Below are positions 58,340 to 64,000 of a stretch of 64,000 nucleotides of DNA, in pieces. The notes under the pieces are model-generated. The model saw nothing but the letters and a program-made list of their open reading frames with translations, made no database searches and was not told where the DNA came from. The stretch is from positions 1,127,501-1,191,500 of the forward strand of contig JAOTOL010001500.1 in the NCBI GenBank assembly GCA_034440575.1. Reading direction: 5' to 3'. The stretch comes from Imbricaverruca yamaguchii. Taxonomy: Eukaryota > Arthropoda > Thecostraca > Neoverrucidae. How positions within the stretch are numbered: the stretch's first letter is position 1; every line of letters begins with the position of its first letter. The translations under genes were made by a program, and so were the position numbers.

Positions 58340-58976
58340 ACAGCGATAGGTTAGATTTGAAATATTTATTTTCACGCAGCATCGCAGAGCTGATGCCATA
58401 ACAGTGGCGGGATTTCACCTCTGAATCCCCGATCCGAAAATAAGGGCCAGGGTGTATCTTCACAGTTGCACAATCGCTTCCTGTACACAGCCAGCCCTAC
58501 ACACTGGAACAGGATGCGTCGGCGGAGATGCAATGGCACGCCAAACCCCACAAGAGCGGCGGCATTTGCATATTGCACACCAAGGTGTCGTGAAATGCGC
58601 AGGGTTGCCGAGCTGGAAGCGACGGCGGATTTTGCCGAAGGAATCCAGTGTTTATCGCAAACAGCGCGGTAAGTCGCCGGCTGGGAAATGTGCCAACAAA
58701 GGATATCCTCGTATGGTTGTCCTGAAACACGAAATGTTCCGAATTTGTTCGGTTGTTGTAGGCATTGCTGCAGGGATGCTGACATGAAAATGGCAATAGC
58801 GGACAATGCCCATCGATGTACGACCATCGAAAGGCCGCAGGATGCTGAATGACACAAGCAAGTACGACAAATAACTGTCCTATTGTAGACAAAGAGCTCC
58901 AAGAGTACAAGGCATGCGCGTAAACATATCCATAGACAAGTGAGGTGCAGACAAATTACTCGCACCGGTGGCAGCA
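58340..58976 (-). other. 3'UTR of the clip protease
   Basis: Sequence downstream of the protease stop. A candidate AATAAA on the - strand lies at 58370-58365, about 610 bases after the stop. A 137-codon frame at 58910-58497 has no domain. Confidence 0.4.
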
Positions 58977-60566
58977 TCACTCGGCGTTTTCGATGATCCA
59001 CGGTATGTACTCGGAGACCTTGGTGTAGATGCCGGGGTACTTGGGGTTGCCACAGCCGAGTCCCGTGGAGACGACGCCGATGAGCTGGTAGCGGCCGTCG
59101 GTGCCGTTGACGACCAGCGGCCCGCCCGAGTCGCCCTGACACGCGTCCCTGGACGTGCCGTTGGCGCCGTTGGCACACAGCGTGCGGCCCTGGAAGCCGC
59201 CGGGGTAGCGGGTCCGGAAGCTGCGCAGCGGCGCGAACACGCGTTCGCACTCGGCCGCGTCCACCACCTGGACGGCCACCTCCTGCAGCACGTCCGGCAC
59301 GCCGCCGGCGAACTCGAGCCGCCCCCAGCCGGCCAGGTCGGCCGTGCCGCCGACGTGCTCGGCGTGCGGCGGCGGCAGGCAGACGGGCTGCACGCGCGCG
59401 TCGAACGCGACGCGGCGCGCGAGCCGCAGCAGCGCCACGTCGTTGTGGCCGGCGCGGTGGGCCGGGTGCGCGACGATGCGGTCGACGGCGGCGTCGCCGC
59501 GCCGGCGGCCGTCGTCCTCGCCGGTGGACAGGTCGTACTCGCCGAGCCGGACGACCAGGCGGGCGGCGTCGCGGCCCGTCACGCAGTGCGCCGCCGTCAA
59601 CACGGTGCGCGCCGTCAGCAGGCTGCCGCCGCACAGCCAGCGCGGCTCGTCGTCGAAGCCGTCGCCGTCGGCGTCGCCGTCGGCCGGCTCGCCCAGCAGC
59701 ACGATCCACGGCCACTTGCCCACCACGGCGTCGTAGCCGCCGGCGACGTGTGACGGCTGGCGCGTCGGGGGCCGCGCAAACAGAAACGCGCTCGCTGCGT
59801 CGTGGCCGCCGGAGCCGCCAAGTGCGCCGCCGCCGCGACGATCTTCGCCGCTAGTGCGACGTTCTTCCCCGCTGGTGCGACGTTCTTCGCCGCCACCGCC
59901 GCGACGATCTTCCCCGCCGCGACGATCTTCCCCGCTGGTGCGACGTTCTTCGCCTCCGCCGCCGCGACGATCATCGCCCAAGAAAAAATCGCCGTCTGTG
60001 GCCGTGTTTCCAACGCGAGAAGATTTGGAGTCGGATGACGTGGTGTCGTCGGAAATGAACTCGAGGTTCACGGAGTCCCGTGGTGCACGCTGGCTTCTTC
60101 CCCGACTCGCTGCGAACCCCTCGTCGCCAACGGGCCGGCGGTCATCTGGAATCCCAGCTGGGTCTAAGAAGGGCAGGTCTGCGACCTGCGAGCGAAACCC
60201 TTCATCTCCCTGCAGATCTCGGCCGCCGCCCCTCAGCCGCCGGCGGCCGGCTCCTGAGGTCAGGAAGAGCGACTCGGGCCGCGTCCGGCCGCAGTCCGGC
60301 ACCAGCTGCAGCTGACCCTTCACAGTGACCCGACCGACCGCCGCCCCGGCAGGAAGCACCCTGCCCCTCTCGCAGCACACCTTCCCGGGACACCGCGCCG
60401 CCCGGCCCGCGTCAAACTCGCTGCACTCGCCGGCGGCCACGCACACGCCCAGACCGCCGGGCAGGTAGCACTTGTGGGCGTACTGGAAGCTGAAGCCCTG
60501 CCCGCTGCCGCGCAGCGCGGCAGTCAACACCGCCGCAGCGGCGAGCAGTCGCGCCGCGAGGCTCAT
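58977..60566 (-). CDS. Clip-domain trypsin-like serine protease
   Basis: A 529-codon intronless frame. I start at the ATG at 60566, which gives a signal peptide (MSLAARLLAAAAVLTAALRG); an ATG 20 codons upstream would precede it with a charged stretch. A compact clip domain follows: CYLPGGLGVCVAAGEC, then CPGKVCC (six Cys ending in CC). Next is a long hinge with Arg/Gly/Glu repeats (EERRTSGEDRRGG). The catalytic domain is the last 256 residues, from VAGG at 274: His327 (TAAHC), Asp376 (HNDVALL), Ser480 (GDSGGP), and Asp474 (DACQGDS) giving trypsin-like specificity. The residue before VAGG is His (QPSH-VAGG), not the usual Arg/Lys. An acidic DGDADGDGFDDE loop (about 295-306) precedes the first strand's CGGS. 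Secreted zymogen of the clotting/Toll/melanisation type; exact role unknown. Confidence 0.9.
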   Translation of the reverse strand: MSLAARLLAAAAVLTAALRGSGQGFSFQYAHKCYLPGGLGVCVAAGECSEFDAGRAARCPGKVCCERGRVLPAGAAVGRVTVKGQLQLVPDCGRTRPESLFLTSGAGRRRLRGGGRDLQGDEGFRSQVADLPFLDPAGIPDDRRPVGDEGFAASRGRSQRAPRDSVNLEFISDDTTSSDSKSSRVGNTATDGDFFLGDDRRGGGGEERRTSGEDRRGGEDRRGGGGEERRTSGEERRTSGEDRRGGGALGGSGGHDAASAFLFARPPTRQPSHVAGGYDAVVGKWPWIVLLGEPADGDADGDGFDDEPRWLCGGSLLTARTVLTAAHCVTGRDAARLVVRLGEYDLSTGEDDGRRRGDAAVDRIVAHPAHRAGHNDVALLRLARRVAFDARVQPVCLPPPHAEHVGGTADLAGWGRLEFAGGVPDVLQEVAVQVVDAAECERVFAPLRSFRTRYPGGFQGRTLCANGANGTSRDACQGDSGGPLVVNGTDGRYQLIGVVSTGLGCGNPKYPGIYTKVSEYIPWIIENAE

Positions 60567-60754
60567 CTTGCGCCGGCTCGCGCGCGTCACCAGCCGGTCT
60601 CCGGACGACGGCGCGGCGCCCGCCACGAAGGTCGGTCTGCAGCCGGCTGCCGGCAGTCGGTCTGTTATGGTGATCGCGTCGCGCCTCGGGGCACCGCAGA
60701 TGTAATAACCAGTTGCGGGCGCGGCGAGCGCCAGCAGGTCGCGGGGTAAATCGG

Positions 60755-60794
60755 TGACGTCAGTGTGCGCGTCAAACGGGCTGACGTGACGTCA
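60755..60794 (-). promoter_or_regulatory. Two CRE sites upstream of protease
   Basis: Perfect TGACGTCA palindromes at 60755-60762 and 60787-60794, 32 bases apart and about 190-230 bases upstream of the protease ATG in GC-rich DNA without a TATA box. They fit CREB/ATF-type control if the transcription start lies between. Confidence 0.4.
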
Positions 60795-60861
60795 TTGCGG
60801 TTGTTTGAAGGCTATTGTGTGGTTCAGGAGACTGAGCACGTAGGCGCACCGAATGTGGGGA

Positions 60862-60925
60862 GGGTTGGTTGTTTGGCTATTTGAGTTCAGGGGCGCATCG
60901 ACTACATCGATCGTGCAGCGCCCGA
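60862..60925 (-). repeat. Short retroposon-tail fragment
   Basis: Contains GGTTGGTTGTTTGG, GGGGCGCATCGACTAC and TCGTGCAGCGCCCG, matching 34994-35053 and 2872-2930. Confidence 0.6.
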
Positions 60926-61393
60926 ATGCGCTGAGGGGGTGCAGCCCGAACTCCTCAGACAGTACTCACTCAGAGTCAGAAGGTGCACACTTTTTCGGAC
61001 GTTCAATTAAATTGCCAGAAATTTTAGAAACATTCGGAGACGATTTTGTGTCGCCAGATCCTATTCTTTGCAAACCTTCATCGTGCCGCTGTTCACCGCC
61101 CCTTCAGAATATCCTGGCTGCGCGTCGGAATGAGCACTTAGGCTGGTTCGTCTCAGGATTTGCTTCGTTCCTTTCGTTTCAGATATGCCTTACTTGGCAT
61201 TTTCTTCGGACTAAGACTTTCGCAAAGTCATCTCAGCACCCAGCAGTTCTACCATGCTGCCAACATAAATGTGATTACGGTCGGGAGCAAAGTCCGAATA
61301 CATTTACCCCCGTGTATGCACCACACGTGTTCATGGGAGTGGCGAAGTCCGGGTCGGCCCAGCAGTCACACCTTTGAAATATTTTTAACTTGC

Positions 61394-61394
<1 letters not shown>
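60926..61394. other. No gene seen
   Basis: Short frames only; no recognisable domain. Confidence 0.3.

Positions 61395-61455
<61 letters not shown>
61395..61455. repeat. (CA)n microsatellite
   Basis: 61 bases of uninterrupted AC repeat. Confidence 0.97.
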
Positions 61456-61458
<3 letters not shown>

Positions 61459-61856
61459 CAACACGCACGCACACACAGGTGCGTGTGTACGCCTATGGTA
61501 GAGGCTATATTTTCGGGTACCCTTGCGTGACAGTCCTGTCCACGGCCATGCTATTCCGTGCACGATTTTCCGACGTGGTACCTCGTGCCCACGACTGGGC
61601 TATCCCGATCTATTGAGCCCGGTGAGCAGAGGACCGTTCCAGTAGCACGAGGCGAGAACACCATCAGAGCGTGCCACCGGACCCAGAGGTGTCTGAGGGC
61701 TGGGCATGGCCGTGCGCCCGAGGCAGTGTTGATCCCGTGACACTGCCAACCCTCCCTGTAGTTGCTGGCATCTTCTGAGTTGGAACCGGCAGAGCAGCAG
61801 CGTGTTAGGGCCGGACCCAAACCAACGGCCTCTCACACTCCAAACCGATACAGCAG
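61456..61856. other. No gene seen
   Basis: Mixed-composition sequence without recognisable frames; ends at the 5' boundary of a LINE copy. Confidence 0.3.
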
Positions 61857-64000
61857 CCCCCCGACGAGGCATCACCTTTACGTGGTGGTGGGGGAGGGGG
61901 ATTGCGTGCCTCAAGGATCCGGCGGCCAGACCACCAGGCAGCCGGGGAGAGGTCAGACTAAGAGTGCCTCACTCGTCCTTCCGTACATACGCTCCTATTC
62001 CAATGCCCAGCTCATCTAAACATCCACGTTCCTCACCTGGCCCTTCCACACGCACTCTCCCTACTACGAGCAGGTAGGACAACTTCCCCGGTCCTACCCA
62101 CCAGCTCAGTTTTATCGGGGTAGCCGCGCCCCCTCGGCCCGTCCCTCGGGGTTGACGGAGTCCTGGAGGTTGAGGTCCCCCGTCGCACGGTGCTAGTTGT
62201 GACGAGGGACCAACACACCTCTTTGGTCCTGATATCCCGGAGGGGCGGGCTGGCCCGTGGGGTTGGCAACCATTTCTCTGGCTGGTTCCGGCAGGTGAAT
62301 GGAGTGCTTCAGGGCGGCGTGCTTAGCGTTCCTCTGTTTTTCCTCCTCATTAATGATATCGGCAGTACGTTGCCACCACCTATCTGTAGCTCGCTTTTTG
62401 CCGACGACTTCGCTATTTGGACGTCGAGCGCCTCATCACCCGCACTACAAAGGCAGCTACAGCTTGCTGTCTCTCGCTTGGAGCGATGGCCAAACCCAAG
62501 TGGCTTCCGTTTTTCAACAGGAAAAACTGTAGCCACGCATTTCTGTCGGCGTCAACGTTGTCAGAACATGGAGAGAATGCTGCATAAGTCACAAATTCCT
62601 ACGAGACCGGTGGTTAGGTTTCTTGGTGTTATGCTTGACTCTCGCCTAACAATCGGGACCATTTTAAAATGTTCCGTGACAAGTGTTTTAAAACGCTGAA
62701 AGGTGGTTTCACATACATCATATGGTGCCAACAGACTCACATTGCTGCTTTTATATCGATCTCTAATCCGTTCTAAGCTTACTATGCGTGCTTTGTGTAT
62801 GACTGTGCATGTGCAACAACCAAGCGAACGTTGGACACCATTCATCACACTTCGCTGCGTATCGTTACCGGCGCATTTCGCACGTCACCGGCAGTAAGTC
62901 TTTTAGCACAAATCAACGAGCCCAGCCTTGCTGTTCGTCGCGAATTGCTTGGGATGCGCTATGCATGCAAGCTGCGCCAGTTTCCTGCAACATCCCACAT
63001 ATCGGTCAGTATTTACCCGACGCATACTTGCTCTATTCAGAGGGAGACGACTGGGATCATCGATTCCTTTCTGTGTGAGGATCCGCGCCCTCTTCGAGAA
63101 CAGCGGCATACGCTTGAGTAGAGTGCTGCGTGTGGATTCTTTAAAAAACTCCTCCCTGGAGACTGGTCTCTCCAGATATTGATCTATCACTGGCACGTAT
63201 GAGAAAAGGTCATGTCGTTCCTGCACAACTGAAGCTCAGAGCACTGTAATTTATTTCGTCATACGGGGACTACACATCGACCTATACGGATAGTTCCAAA
63301 ACGGGCACCGGTGGTGGCAGTGCCTTTGTTACAGACACTGCAACTTGAACATTTCCGCTTTCAACAAATGCATCGGTGTACACATCGGAATTGGTTGCAA
63401 TCAACAAGGCGCTGTGTTTTATTGAGATTGGACATGATACGTCGCATGTGATATATAGCGACTCGCTCAGCAGCCTGCTGGCGCTAATAGGGTTTTATCC
63501 ACAAAACCCAGTGGTACAAGACCTTCTATCTAGACTTACGTTGCTCAGCACAATAGGTAAAAAAGTAGTATTATGTTGGATCCCATGCCACATGGGAATC
63601 AGGGGAAATGAGGCTGCGGATGCTGCAGCGAAACCCGCCGCTCAAGCTCCACGCACTCGACGTCTTCCTCTCCCTGCGAGGGACTTTTTCCCAGACATTA
63701 GGAGCGCCGTTCTAAAGAAATGGGAAGCCAGTTGGGAGTTCATGACTGATAATAAGTTGAAGAGAGTTAAGCACCGTCTCGGTGAATGGCCATCATCATC
63801 ATCACATAACATCAGTCGCAGGGAGGTGGTATTATGCCGCTTGCGAATAGGTCATACATACGGCACCCATCGGTACCTCCTGAGTGGTGACGAAAAACCG
63901 TTGTGTCAAAGGTGCCGCGCTCTCCTATCAGTACAACACATATTGGTTGCGTGCCCAATACTTGCCCCTGTGTGAAGACGTCACTTCGGTTTTTTCGTCA
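61857..64000 (+). pseudogene. Internally deleted Jockey-like LINE, runs off window
   Basis: 5'UTR (61857-62263) as in the 45.5-kb copy, then a direct jump to the RT core; ORF1, endonuclease and early RT are deleted. Blocks: VLQGGVLSVPLFFLLINDIG and SSLFADDFAIWTSS (62390-62440), LQRQLQLAVSRLERW, VRFLGVMLDSRLT; a frameshifted LLLYRSLIRSK; LDTIHHTSLRIVTGAFRTSP (62830). RNase H (63376 onward) has VIYSDSLSSLLAL and IPCHMGIRGNEAADAAAK. The C-terminal RREVVLCRLRIGHTYGTHRY and CQRCRALLSVQHILVACP end at a TGA at 63973-63975. Frameshifts near 62700, 62795 and 63121. The true 3' end lies outside the window. Confidence 0.88.

Noticed and set aside
58372..59715. 447-codon frame antisense-frame to the protease
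   Set aside because: Arg/Ala-rich alternative frame of the GC-rich clip protease gene.
1..64000. CRISPR arrays, operons or bacterial defence systems
   Set aside because: Sequence is eukaryotic; tandem repeats here lack unique spacers of constant length.

Overview
The window is eukaryotic nuclear DNA, most likely from an arthropod with a large, repeat-rich genome. The evidence is a clip-domain serine protease, LINE, BEL/Pao, tRNA-SINE, hAT-like and TTAA-target elements, intergenic DNA without operons, and long microsatellites. I cannot name the species. Only two host genes are well supported. One is an intronless 612-codon FAM120/asteroid-type (XPG-like pseudo-nuclease) gene on + at 30138-31976. 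The other is an intronless clip-domain trypsin-like protease on - at 58977-60566. Both are GC-rich islands in mostly AT-rich, transposon-filled DNA.

Layout. 0.2-4.3 kb: a 510-bp LINE-related segment repeated at 32.7 kb, a GC-rich block with a 23-bp minisatellite, a second minisatellite and a Jockey-like LINE tail. 5.8-10.1 kb: repeat family A, a 0.5-kb long-inverted-repeat element, a GC-rich minisatellite, and TTAA-flanked family B. 10.5-12.5 kb: a young tRNA-derived SINE and two tRNA-like remnants. 15.9-17.4 kb: a BEL/Pao gag-protease relic. 19.5-20.8 kb: TTAA-flanked family C nested in family D. 22.2-27.6 kb: a LINE broken by two DNA transposons. 29.0-29.6 kb: a second SINE copy and a 45-47-bp minisatellite. 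30.1-32.5 kb: the FAM120-like gene.

32.5-50.3 kb: LINE fragments, two direct copies of AT-rich family F, a hAT-like element whose interior is a minisatellite (38291-39272), more family C, and a nearly full-length but decayed Jockey-like LINE (45.5-50.3 kb). 50.8-54.9 kb: an antisense LINE with endonuclease, reverse transcriptase (RT), RNase H and a Cys/His tail, with the best preserved RT frame here. 55.8-58.1 kb: second copies of families A and B. 58.3-60.8 kb: the protease with its 3'UTR and CRE-containing upstream region. 61.9-64.0 kb: an internally deleted copy of the 45.5-kb LINE, cut by the window edge.

The most unusual signal is family B: two 1.02-kb copies with TTAA ends and piggyBac-like inverted termini, each holding 13-14 exact AGGTCA/TGACCT hexamers. 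AGGTCA is the nuclear-receptor half-site. Family C, also TTAA-flanked, carries a smaller AGGTCA cluster, and an uninterrupted paralogue of its insertion site in this window has the expected TTAA. The two host genes are not functionally linked by anything visible; the transposons share only nesting history.
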